A stretch of DNA of 64,000 bases from Bacteroidales bacterium (GTDB lineage Bacteria; Bacteroidota; Bacteroidia; Bacteroidales; UBA10428). How positions within the stretch are numbered: position 1 is the first letter of the stretch; each line of letters begins with the position of its first letter. Position numbers and translations under genes: made by a program. Below are positions 18,105-26,298 of the stretch, one piece after another. The notes under the pieces were generated by a model. It did no database searches. It saw only the letters and a program-made list of their open reading frames with translations, and was not told the DNA's origin. The DNA lies in assembly GCA_016930375.1 (NCBI GenBank), contig JAFGGU010000074.1, forward strand, positions 1-64,000, in the 5' to 3' direction.

Positions 18105-19139
18105 CTAGTTTTTAAATCTCGGGGAACAAAAACCCGATCTAGCCTCAATAATCAGTGAAGGCCAACCGTTGGCGTTAAAATGAATCTGGTTGAGCATCAA
18201 TACATACCTTGCGTCTCCTGTGGGCAGAGTAGGTATTGTAGTCTCAACCGCTGTATACAGAATCCAGTCGTTATCCAGGTAATCAGAGTGAATCCCGGCC
18301 ACCTGTCCAAGTTGTTGAAATTCATCAGTAGGCATGACCAGCGGGGTTCCGGGACCCTGAATCAGATCGGTTCCTGTATTATCCAGGTAGGGTCCCTGAA
18401 TGTTGTCGGCCTGTCCGATAACGATTTCACCGTTTTTGGTCCCATAATAATAGAAAATGCTTCCCTTTTTCCTTACGAAGGACCCGGAATAGTCTGGTCC
18501 GGCAATTTTAAATTTGGTGCCGCTTACTGTTGGCAGGGTGTTTTTTATCAGGCTGAGTCTTACACCAAAGATACCTTCGCCGGGTACCCCAAAGAACAGG
18601 TAAAAAGTGGATCCCGAAGCATACACAAAAGGATCTGTAATCTCGGTGACATCCAGTTCTTCGGAGTCGGTAAATTTCCCATAATCGGCATAGGGGCCCT
18701 GGGGTGTTCTTGCATCGGCAGCACCCAATCCTTCGTCACCAAGTTTATAGAAAATGTAATACATCCCCAGAGATTTTGAAAAAAATGCAGTCACCGATGA
18801 CAAGTCCCCCTCCGCCCATTCAGGTTTTTCCGTGAAAGCCTCACCCTGAGCGATCAAAGACCAGTTCATAAGGTTGGTAGAGGCAAGGACGGGTACGACA
18901 TATCGAATACCGGGAGCCCACTCTTTTTCTTCGCCCATGGCATAGAAAGGTCCTGAACTGAGAAAAACGCTGGCATTGGTGAGATCAAAGTTCCAAACGG
19001 GATTGCGGTAAGAGGAGTCCTCGGGGACACTGCTTCCGTTATAAACGATCGTACTAATGCCATCACCTTCGATATCAGTGCAGGAGTTATGCGAGAAAAG
19101 GATTCCTGCCAGGATAGATAGTATAATGAGTTTTTTCAT
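18105..19139 (-). CDS. GH43-like lipoprotein lacking the catalytic acid (probable glycan-binding pseudoenzyme)
   Basis: A 344-residue lipoprotein (lipobox FSHNSC, Cys20) with a GH43 five-bladed propeller pattern that aligns along its length with the GH43 at 12213-13292. The base position survives as Asp52 (NPVWNFDLTNA) and the modulator as Asp169 (EITDPFVYASG). The general-acid position is Ser218 in GPDYSGSFV, where the active paralogue has Glu213 in NSFEGTYL, and the WAP motif is also gone (GDLSSVTAFF). It sits directly downstream of SusD, the usual position of a surface glycan-binding protein. Loss of hydrolysis and gain of a binding role is inference. Confidence 0.78.
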   Translation of the reverse strand: MKKLIILSILAGILFSHNSCTDIEGDGISTIVYNGSSVPEDSSYRNPVWNFDLTNASVFLSSGPFYAMGEEKEWAPGIRYVVPVLASTNLMNWSLIAQGEAFTEKPEWAEGDLSSVTAFFSKSLGMYYIFYKLGDEGLGAADARTPQGPYADYGKFTDSEELDVTEITDPFVYASGSTFYLFFGVPGEGIFGVRLSLIKNTLPTVSGTKFKIAGPDYSGSFVRKKGSIFYYYGTKNGEIVIGQADNIQGPYLDNTGTDLIQGPGTPLVMPTDEFQQLGQVAGIHSDYLDNDWILYTAVETTIPTLPTGDARYVLMLNQIHFNANGWPSLIIEARSGFCSPRFKN

Positions 19140-19190
19140 GATTTCCGTTTTTAATTGCTTACCTCAAGAAATAAAACTGAAATTTGGCTT

Positions 19191-20783
19191 TTAGTAGCCG
19201 TTATTTTGCGTTAATCCCGGGTACAGCGAAATTTCGCTGTTTGGAATAATAAATCTGTGACTGATATTCAGTCGAAATGTTGAGAAGTCCTCGTCCCGGT
19301 TTAATGCCAGCCAGTTTATTTCTGCCTGATCGAAGAGTATTCCCCAACGATCGAGATCATACCAGCGTGTACATTCACCGCAAAGTTCCACAAGACGTTC
19401 ATGCTTGATCTGTTCCAGCAAAGTCTCATAGTTGTTAAAATCAGCAGCATTCAGATCGGCCATGCCGGAGCGCCTCCGTACTTTGTTAATGTACTCGACT
19501 GCGATACTGCGGTCACCGTCCAGTTCATTGATTACTTCGGCCTGCATCAGGTAAATGTCTGCGAGTCTAACTATCCTGAAATTAATTCCATTCTTATAAT
19601 CCTCACTGGCTTTAAATTCAGCATTGGTGTATTTATTCCAGTAGCAAACCTGCGTGAGTTTATCAGCATCGGAAGTGGCGGCAGCATCCCATTCTGCCCA
19701 TGTTTTTCCGTAATACCTTGTTGTATCTCCCGGTTTATTGTAGATCAGTGTTGCCATTAAACGGGGATCCTCTTTGCCATCAGCCGTCATTTCCTTTTTA
19801 AACTCATCCAGCAACCATGCCCTGGCATATACATCGTGCCATGCCCCTATTCCGCCTACCGGGAAACCGATGAATTTTCCGCGTTGTGTGCCTACTTCCT
19901 TACCGTTGTATATTTCATCCCTGAAGATGATCTCGAATATGGATTCATTATTCAGCTCATTCCATTCACTGAAATTATCCCTGTAATTCGGAACCAGCTC
20001 GTAAAGCCCCAGGGCCTCAGTCTCATCCATTTTTGTTTTGGCCATTTCCCAGTAGGTATCAGCCAGTGAACCATCATTTCCCGGCCGTTTGTAGTATCCG
20101 GCCAGTTGCATGGCAGTTTTGGCCATCATGGCTTTGGCTCCTCCCATGGTGATCCTTCCTTTCTGAGCCGAGCCAAATTCAGTCCAATCCACCGGTAAAA
20201 GTGTTTCTGCCATTTCGAAATCCGACAGGGCCTGTTTGTATATTTCCTCCTGTTCGATCACCTCACCATTATCGGTTGAGTTGAGCTGACGTGGTCCCTT
20301 AGCATAGGTTCCAGCGAGGTACCAGTATGAAAAACCGCGCATAAAATAAGCTTGCCCGAGAATCCGATCGGCTTCGCCCTTGTCAGTGAATAATGCATAT
20401 CCACGGTCATTCATGTAATCAAAGATCTGGTTACAGTAATATATCTGCCTGTAAAGCATTAACCAGGGCTGCACAACCCCTTCGGATGAACTATAACTTG
20501 TGGTGTTAAATGTTGCAATGGCAATCCAGTGAGGAGCCGGACTTTTACTCCACCCTTCATCACCGCGGAGAATCATGTCGGCATGGTACCAGCGGCCAAA
20601 ATAACCGGGTAATCTGAAACACGAGTATGCGGCATTGATGGCAAGACGATAATCCGTCTCCTGCTTCCAGTAGGTATCAGCAGATGACCTGTTGGGATCT
20701 TTAAGATCAAGGTAATCTTCAGAACAGGCGGATCCCAGAGCAAGGACTCCGAACAATATGGTGTAGAAAACACTTTTTTTCAT
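19191..20783 (-). CDS. RagB/SusD family outer-membrane nutrient-binding lipoprotein
   Basis: A 530-residue SusD-like lipoprotein. The start at 20783 is chosen because the lipoprotein signal begins there (KKSVFYTILFGVLALGSAC, lipobox GSAC). Typical SusD elements are CSEDYLDLKDPN at the mature N-terminus, TPR-like helices such as LGQAYFMRGFSYWYLAGTYA, the SusD-type sequence YINKVRRRSGMADL, and the C-terminal ERLVELCGECTRWYDLDRWG. It caps the SusC pore encoded immediately upstream (29-base gap) and hands oligosaccharides to it. Its ligand cannot be predicted beyond the enzymes in the locus. Confidence 0.95.
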   Translation of the reverse strand: MKKSVFYTILFGVLALGSACSEDYLDLKDPNRSSADTYWKQETDYRLAINAAYSCFRLPGYFGRWYHADMILRGDEGWSKSPAPHWIAIATFNTTSYSSSEGVVQPWLMLYRQIYYCNQIFDYMNDRGYALFTDKGEADRILGQAYFMRGFSYWYLAGTYAKGPRQLNSTDNGEVIEQEEIYKQALSDFEMAETLLPVDWTEFGSAQKGRITMGGAKAMMAKTAMQLAGYYKRPGNDGSLADTYWEMAKTKMDETEALGLYELVPNYRDNFSEWNELNNESIFEIIFRDEIYNGKEVGTQRGKFIGFPVGGIGAWHDVYARAWLLDEFKKEMTADGKEDPRLMATLIYNKPGDTTRYYGKTWAEWDAAATSDADKLTQVCYWNKYTNAEFKASEDYKNGINFRIVRLADIYLMQAEVINELDGDRSIAVEYINKVRRRSGMADLNAADFNNYETLLEQIKHERLVELCGECTRWYDLDRWGILFDQAEINWLALNRDEDFSTFRLNISHRFIIPNSEISLYPGLTQNNGY

Positions 20784-20812
20784 GTTGCAGAATATTTGAG
20801 ATTTAACCCTTA

Positions 20813-23800
20813 TTAAAGCGACATTTGAATTCCTGCCATGTAGGAACGAACCGGCGGATATTGACCCCAATCACAACCCTGCTCAAAGACGCCGTTTCCG
20901 GTTAGTTCAGGATTGTATCCCTTGTATTTTGTAAGAGTCACCAGATTCTGACCACTGACAAAAATCCGGAAGCCGGTCGTGAATTTGAGTTTTTGAACCT
21001 TCGATCCGTCAACGGTATAGCCCAGCTGAAGATTCTTCAAAGTAAAAAAGGACCCGTTCTCCAGCCAACGATCCGATTGAAACAACACATTGTCATTTGG
21101 GCCATACAGGGGACGTGGTGTTGTGGTTGATGGATTGTTTTCAGTCCATGGTTTCAGGTCAGCGGGCATATTATTGGGTGCATCCATAGCTTCCAGTGTT
21201 TGCCTTTGTCCGTTAAAAATCTTATTGCCATAACGGCCGGTCCAGAACATGTTAAAATCAAATCCTCTGTAGTTTGCTGATGCACTGATACCGAACTCAA
21301 ATTTCGGAATAGGGCTGCCAACCCACTGCCTGTCACCCGCGAGATCAATTTTACCATCGTGGTTATAATCTTCGTAACGGACATCTCCGGGATGGGCATC
21401 CGGCTGTATCAGCACTACAGTGCCATCATCAAGGCCTGCCGTGTAGGCAAAGACTTCATCCCAGTTCTGGAAGATCCCGTCCATCCGGATCAGGTAGAAA
21501 TCTGAGACCGATCGGCCTTCCTGTGTCCGGTTCACCTGTCCATAGTCACCTTCGCGGTAACCTTCCGATGTACCAAGTTTCAGGACTTTGTTTTGCAGGG
21601 ATGTTACATTTGCACTGATACTATAATCAATTCCCCCCTTCTTGTCGCGCCAGCCTATGGAAAACTCAAAACCACGGTTTTGCATTTCACCGTAATTAGT
21701 CCAGAGACTTGATCCGGCATAATAATTCACATCGTCGATTCCAACTCCGGTTGCCAGCGAAATTGGCAGTCTGACCAAAAGATCGGTTGATTTGGAACTA
21801 AACCATTCGAATGATCCGAAGATCCGGTTACTCAGAAAGGCATAATCGAATCCAAGGTTCAACGTGGTTTTAGTCTCCCATTTGAGGTATGGATTTGCAC
21901 GTTGTGTAAGTATGGCCCCGTCATTGGCAATCTGGTCTATTCCGAAAAAGGAATATAGACCCTGATAAGGGCCACTGAAATCAACGGATGGTATGTAGTC
22001 ATAATTCCCCAGAGCCTGCATATCACCAATCACACCATAGCTGATCCTGAGTTTCAGATCATTCATAACATCATTGAAAGATTCAAAGAAGGCTTCATTG
22101 CTTATTCTCCATCCCAGGGATGCTGATGGGAAATTCCCCCACCTGTTTTTTGAACCGAATTTAGAAGAGCCGTCCCGGCGGATGTTGAACTGAAACAGGT
22201 ACTTCTCACTAAAATTGTAATTTATCCTTCCCAAATAAGATAACAGACGGTTCTCCTGTTCTGATCCCCACATGTTGAATTGCTCGCCTACCAGGTCAAT
22301 CTGCCATTTTCCATCTACCTTTTGATTGTACCCTTCATTGGCCATGTATTTAAATTTGTTATCCTGGAGTGTATATCCAGCCAGCACTTCAAGGGTATGC
22401 TTTCCAAATGTCCTGTTATAATTCAGGGTATGTTCCATCAACAGGCTCATCCTTTCCTCGGTATTCTGCCACAGCTTATCATTGAATTTTATCTGTGTGG
22501 AGGCATAGCGCATGGTAACCGCCTCATCCATTTGCTTGCGATATCCGTACCAGAAGTCAACACCAAGATTGACTTTGTATGTAAGTCCTTCCAGTATCTC
22601 GATCTCCGAATACAGGTTTCCTACAACCCGGTTATGCGTCTGTTTATCATTCACTGATTCCTGAAGTGCAACAGGGTTGGTGTTGTATGTTTCGAAGCGA
22701 CCATTGCCATATCCGTAGCCCCCTCTCCCCGAGGGTTCATCAGGATCGTAAACGGGAATCACCGGCGGCATACTCAGCGCATTGGTAAATGAACTCGTCC
22801 ACAAGTTGGTCAGCTTTTGTTTAGTATGAATAATAGAAATATTCTCGCCAAATGTTATGATACCCCGCTTGCCCTCCGAGTTAATTCTGAATGTGTATCT
22901 CTTATACCAGGGTCCTTCAAGAACGCCGTCCTGGGTATAGTATCCCGCACCAAGCATATATTTTGTATTTTGAGTCCCCCCAGAAGCAGCCATGTTGATG
23001 TCTGTAACCCTTCCGATTTCGAAGATCGCTTTTTGCCAGTCTGTATCCGGCAGTACTTCCCCGGTTTCGGGTCTACCGGGCCATTCTCTACCTGCATTGA
23101 TATAGCTGAGTTGATTGTAATACAGAAACTCCTCGGTATCCATCATATCAATTTTCCGCCCGATCTCCTGCCATCCGTAATTGGTCGATAGATCTATCTT
23201 CATAGGTCCCTCTTTACCCTTTAAAGTGGTGATTATGATCACGCCGTTGGCACCTCTTGAACCATAGAGGGCAGTTGCGGAAGCATCTTTCAGTATCTGA
23301 ATGGATTCAATATCGGCCGGATTCAGGTGATTCGCATCATTAAGGATTAGTCCGTCAATCACATACAAGGGACCTACATTGGAAAAGGAACCTATGCCCC
23401 TGATGCGAACATCAGCCATACGCCCCGGATCACCATTGGTCTGAACCGATACGCCGGCTACCTGACCCTGCAGGGCTTCTGCAATACCCGAGACCTTCAG
23501 TCTCTTCATGTCCTCCACATTTACTACTCCTACCGAGCCGGTGAGGTCTTTCTTTTTCTGAACACCATAACCTACAACCACTACCTCCTCCAGGCTCTGA
23601 ATATCTGGTAGCAACGAAATATCAATTGAAGTGCGGTTCTCAGTTGCCACAACCTGACTTTTATATCCTATATATGAGAATACCAGCTTTGTGGCCGGAT
23701 CAGTAACTTCAACAGAGTATTCTCCTGCAGCACCGGTTACCGTGCCTGCATTTTGCCCTTCAATTACCACATAAACTCCCGGCAAAGGCTCCCCGTTGGA

Positions 23801-24202
23801 AGCATCTGTTACTTTTCCCGTGATTACCTGTGGTTGATGGCGTTGCGATGGAACAATAATGATTACTTTATCAACCATCTCGTAAGAAAGGTTATGCCTG
23901 GTAAGTACCTCTGCAAGAAAGAATGATACCGGTTTATTATCAGCGATAATACTAACAGAGCCGGATTCGTCAACCAAACTCGATTTATAGAATACTTTAA
24001 ATTCCGTATTATCCTCGATAACATTAAACAAATCAGCCAATGTGCCATTTTCTATGTTGACTGAGATGGGTGTATCCTGGGAATAACCTCCCGCGAATGA
24101 GCTGAATACCCCAATCATAAACAGAAGAGTAGTTATTTTCGTCATTATCAGCACTTCGATTAAGTGGAACCTTAATAAAAAGAACTTATGAGTTTTTTTC
24201 AT
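20813..24202 (-). CDS. SusC/RagA family TonB-linked outer-membrane transporter with STN domain
   Basis: A 1129-residue transporter; the start at 24202 gives the usual KKTHKFFLLR N-terminus and signal. Domains in order: STN signalling domain (about 45-120, IENGTLADLFNVIEDNTEFKV), a carboxypeptidase-like Ig domain (about 125-205, GKVTDASNGEPLPGVYVVIEG shortened here), the TonB plug (about 215-320, with VVVGYGVQKKKDLTGSV, LYVIDGL and ATALYGSRGANGVI) and a beta-barrel ending MAGIQMSL. The STN domain links it to the FecR and ECF sigma encoded upstream, so substrate occupancy is expected to switch on the locus. It imports oligosaccharides using energy from TonB. Confidence 0.96.
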   Translation of the reverse strand: MKKTHKFFLLRFHLIEVLIMTKITTLLFMIGVFSSFAGGYSQDTPISVNIENGTLADLFNVIEDNTEFKVFYKSSLVDESGSVSIIADNKPVSFFLAEVLTRHNLSYEMVDKVIIIVPSQRHQPQVITGKVTDASNGEPLPGVYVVIEGQNAGTVTGAAGEYSVEVTDPATKLVFSYIGYKSQVVATENRTSIDISLLPDIQSLEEVVVVGYGVQKKKDLTGSVGVVNVEDMKRLKVSGIAEALQGQVAGVSVQTNGDPGRMADVRIRGIGSFSNVGPLYVIDGLILNDANHLNPADIESIQILKDASATALYGSRGANGVIIITTLKGKEGPMKIDLSTNYGWQEIGRKIDMMDTEEFLYYNQLSYINAGREWPGRPETGEVLPDTDWQKAIFEIGRVTDINMAASGGTQNTKYMLGAGYYTQDGVLEGPWYKRYTFRINSEGKRGIITFGENISIIHTKQKLTNLWTSSFTNALSMPPVIPVYDPDEPSGRGGYGYGNGRFETYNTNPVALQESVNDKQTHNRVVGNLYSEIEILEGLTYKVNLGVDFWYGYRKQMDEAVTMRYASTQIKFNDKLWQNTEERMSLLMEHTLNYNRTFGKHTLEVLAGYTLQDNKFKYMANEGYNQKVDGKWQIDLVGEQFNMWGSEQENRLLSYLGRINYNFSEKYLFQFNIRRDGSSKFGSKNRWGNFPSASLGWRISNEAFFESFNDVMNDLKLRISYGVIGDMQALGNYDYIPSVDFSGPYQGLYSFFGIDQIANDGAILTQRANPYLKWETKTTLNLGFDYAFLSNRIFGSFEWFSSKSTDLLVRLPISLATGVGIDDVNYYAGSSLWTNYGEMQNRGFEFSIGWRDKKGGIDYSISANVTSLQNKVLKLGTSEGYREGDYGQVNRTQEGRSVSDFYLIRMDGIFQNWDEVFAYTAGLDDGTVVLIQPDAHPGDVRYEDYNHDGKIDLAGDRQWVGSPIPKFEFGISASANYRGFDFNMFWTGRYGNKIFNGQRQTLEAMDAPNNMPADLKPWTENNPSTTTPRPLYGPNDNVLFQSDRWLENGSFFTLKNLQLGYTVDGSKVQKLKFTTGFRIFVSGQNLVTLTKYKGYNPELTGNGVFEQGCDWGQYPPVRSYMAGIQMSL

Positions 24203-24282
24203 AATTTTGCTATTGATAGTTAGTGCTACTGTTGCAGTATTAACGACTACCGTGGCAGCCAGCATTTAATTCTCAAAATCTT

Positions 24283-24306
24283 CGGGTGATGTGACAGCAT
24301 CACCCG
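24283..24306 (-). promoter_or_regulatory. Perfect 9-bp hairpin in the fecR-susC gap (susC leader)
   Basis: CGGGTGATG at 24283-24291 and CATCACCCG at 24298-24306 form a perfect stem with a 6-base loop, about 80 bases before the susC start. On the minus strand it is followed by AAGATTTTGAG, which is a poor terminator tail. It may act as an attenuator or RNA-stability element that lets susC be expressed differently from fecR. Confidence 0.5.
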
Positions 24307-24366
24307 TTTGTTTCAGGCATTATTCATTCCATAGGCTCCTGATTTTAACTGTCGGTTGTATTGTAA

Positions 24367-25443
24367 TCATTTGGTAATAATGATTTCACTATTATAGTTC
24401 TTATACTGTATTGATTCAGACCGGTTAAATACTTCCAGGATCTGATAAATGGTTTCATTGTTGGCAAATTTCCCGGTAAATCTTTCCTGTTTCAGAAATT
24501 CATCATTCACTGTGATTTGATAACCAAACCAGCGTTCCAGCTTTACTGCAATATCTTCAAAGGTTTCATTGTGAAATACGAGTTCCTCATCCTTCCAGGC
24601 TGTTACCAGCTCAATTTCATTTACGGCACCCTCCGATTCCGAAAGCAGGGAAGATACAGTTATCTTTTCCTCTTGCTTTTGATAAACAGCTCTTTCATTG
24701 GGCTTCAAACGTAAATTCTCTATCACTTTGTTTTTTTCATCGGCTTTAATTAAGCGGACAGATCCGTTTAAAAGCGTGGTTTCAATGATTTCATCCGATT
24801 CATAGGATTTCACATTGAATTCTGTACCCAAAACCCTTACATTTAAATTGTTTTTCAGATGCACAATGAAAGGCAGATCGCCTTTGAGGTGTTTTACTTT
24901 GAAATAGGCTTCACCGGATAAATAAACCTCTCTTGACTGTTGAAGAAAATTGACCGGATATTTCAACCTGGTGCCGGCATTAAGCCAAACCTTCGTACTA
25001 TCGGGAAGAATTAACTGGCTGCGTTGCCCATCTGGAACTATAACTTCGAGATAATTGCTGCTTACATCTGTAACACGTACGGGCCGCAGCATCTTTCCAA
25101 GGAGAAAGCCAAAGCTTACCAATAGCAGGATTGATGCGGCATACCAATAATAACGTAATGATACCTTGCGATCTGGTTGCTTTAAAGGCAATTGCTCTGC
25201 TAAAATCCTCTGTTGAAGCTTTTCATATATTTTTTTACTGATCCCGGGGTGATGAGGCTGAGCCTTGTGCGTATAAACGAAATCTATAATCTCCCTGGCC
25301 TTTATTAAAACATCCGCATTTTCAGGGTTCTCCGATATCCAGGTGTTCCAATACATAATATCTTCCTTTGATTTTTCAAGAACATACCTTATAAAAGATT
25401 CATTTAACAAAAGCTGATCAATGCTAAATCCTTCCTTTTGCAT
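24367..25443 (-). CDS. FecR family anti-sigma factor
   Basis: A 358-residue inner-membrane regulator. The N-terminal cytoplasmic part (about 1-100) would bind the ECF sigma factor. One transmembrane helix follows (about 103-121, YYWYAASILLLVSFGFLLGK), then a periplasmic FecR domain (about 130-235, LEVIVPDGQRSQLILPDSTKVWLNAG shortened around LPDSTKVWLNAG) and a C-terminal DUF4974 domain (about 285-355, ETFEDIAVKLERWFGYQI, FTGKFANNETIYQILEVF). It would relay the signal from the STN domain of the SusC downstream to the sigma factor upstream. The family-typical gene order sigma-fecR-susC is intact. Confidence 0.94.
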   Translation of the reverse strand: MQKEGFSIDQLLLNESFIRYVLEKSKEDIMYWNTWISENPENADVLIKAREIIDFVYTHKAQPHHPGISKKIYEKLQQRILAEQLPLKQPDRKVSLRYYWYAASILLLVSFGFLLGKMLRPVRVTDVSSNYLEVIVPDGQRSQLILPDSTKVWLNAGTRLKYPVNFLQQSREVYLSGEAYFKVKHLKGDLPFIVHLKNNLNVRVLGTEFNVKSYESDEIIETTLLNGSVRLIKADEKNKVIENLRLKPNERAVYQKQEEKITVSSLLSESEGAVNEIELVTAWKDEELVFHNETFEDIAVKLERWFGYQITVNDEFLKQERFTGKFANNETIYQILEVFNRSESIQYKNYNSEIIITK

Positions 25444-25569
25444 AAATTGTGGTTTATATAAAAGACAGGTGCAAATACCGGATAGTACTCCGGCTTTTTC
25501 AATTATTTTCTGGAGATTGTTTGGGAAAAGGATATGAAGCCTTCTTAAAGCCTCATTTCCGGGATAAGA

Positions 25570-26127
25570 CTAAAGTATAGTATTACCGAGGATCAGAACA
25601 ATTGATGGGAACATCTTTTTCAGACTATCCAGGCCTCTGAAGACACTATTTTTTGCAGATTGCGGATTAATGTTCATGATAACCGCAATCTCATTGAAAT
25701 TCAATTCTTCAAAAAACCGGAGGTAAATAGCCTCCCGCTGCCTTTCCGGCAAGTTATTCAATGCAGCAACAATCATGGAACGGGTAATTTCTTCACTTTG
25801 ATGAATTATAAAAAAATCCTCCGGTGAGAACTCAATTCCCAGGTTATCAGTAATTTCAACCGTAATAGTCTGGTATGCTTTCAGCTCAAGGATATTGATA
25901 ATCTGACGCCGAAGTGCTTTAAAAAGGTATGATTTAACGCTTGATAAGATACTCAGGTCGATCTGGTTTTTCCATATCCGGTAAAAAACTTCCTGAATGC
26001 AATCTTCTACCAAATCTCCTTTCCCGGTAATTCTCAGTCCATAATTGTATAAACTATCACAATACAGATTGAAAACTGTAGAAAATACCTGTTCATTTCC
26101 ATCCCCTGATCTCAATCTGCTTTTCAT
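25570..26127 (-). CDS. ECF-type RNA polymerase sigma factor
   Basis: A 185-residue sigma factor of the Bacteroidota ECF group that pairs with FecR. Region 2 is visible as VFNLYCDSLYNYGLRITGKGDLVEDCIQ shortened around LVEDCIQEVFYRIWKN, and region 4 as LPERQREAIYLRFFEELNFNEIA and MNINPQSAKNSVFRGLDSLK. It is expected to direct transcription of the susC operon when released by FecR. A 126-base gap separates it from fecR, longer than usual for translational coupling. No convincing full promoter was found in the 171 bases upstream. Confidence 0.94.
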   Translation of the reverse strand: MKSRLRSGDGNEQVFSTVFNLYCDSLYNYGLRITGKGDLVEDCIQEVFYRIWKNQIDLSILSSVKSYLFKALRRQIINILELKAYQTITVEITDNLGIEFSPEDFFIIHQSEEITRSMIVAALNNLPERQREAIYLRFFEELNFNEIAVIMNINPQSAKNSVFRGLDSLKKMFPSIVLILGNTIL

Positions 26128-26298
26128 AAGATCTGTTTAACCAGTGTAATTTCTAAAATCCATTCAAAATTGGTAATTCTTTTTGTCAAATTAAAATAAA
26201 ATCAGGTTTCTGTAAATTTTATTTGGTGATCTGACCACCCAAATGTCAACACTCTTGCCTTTGCGCACCCGTGTGGAAACAAACTGATTTCTCTGTAG

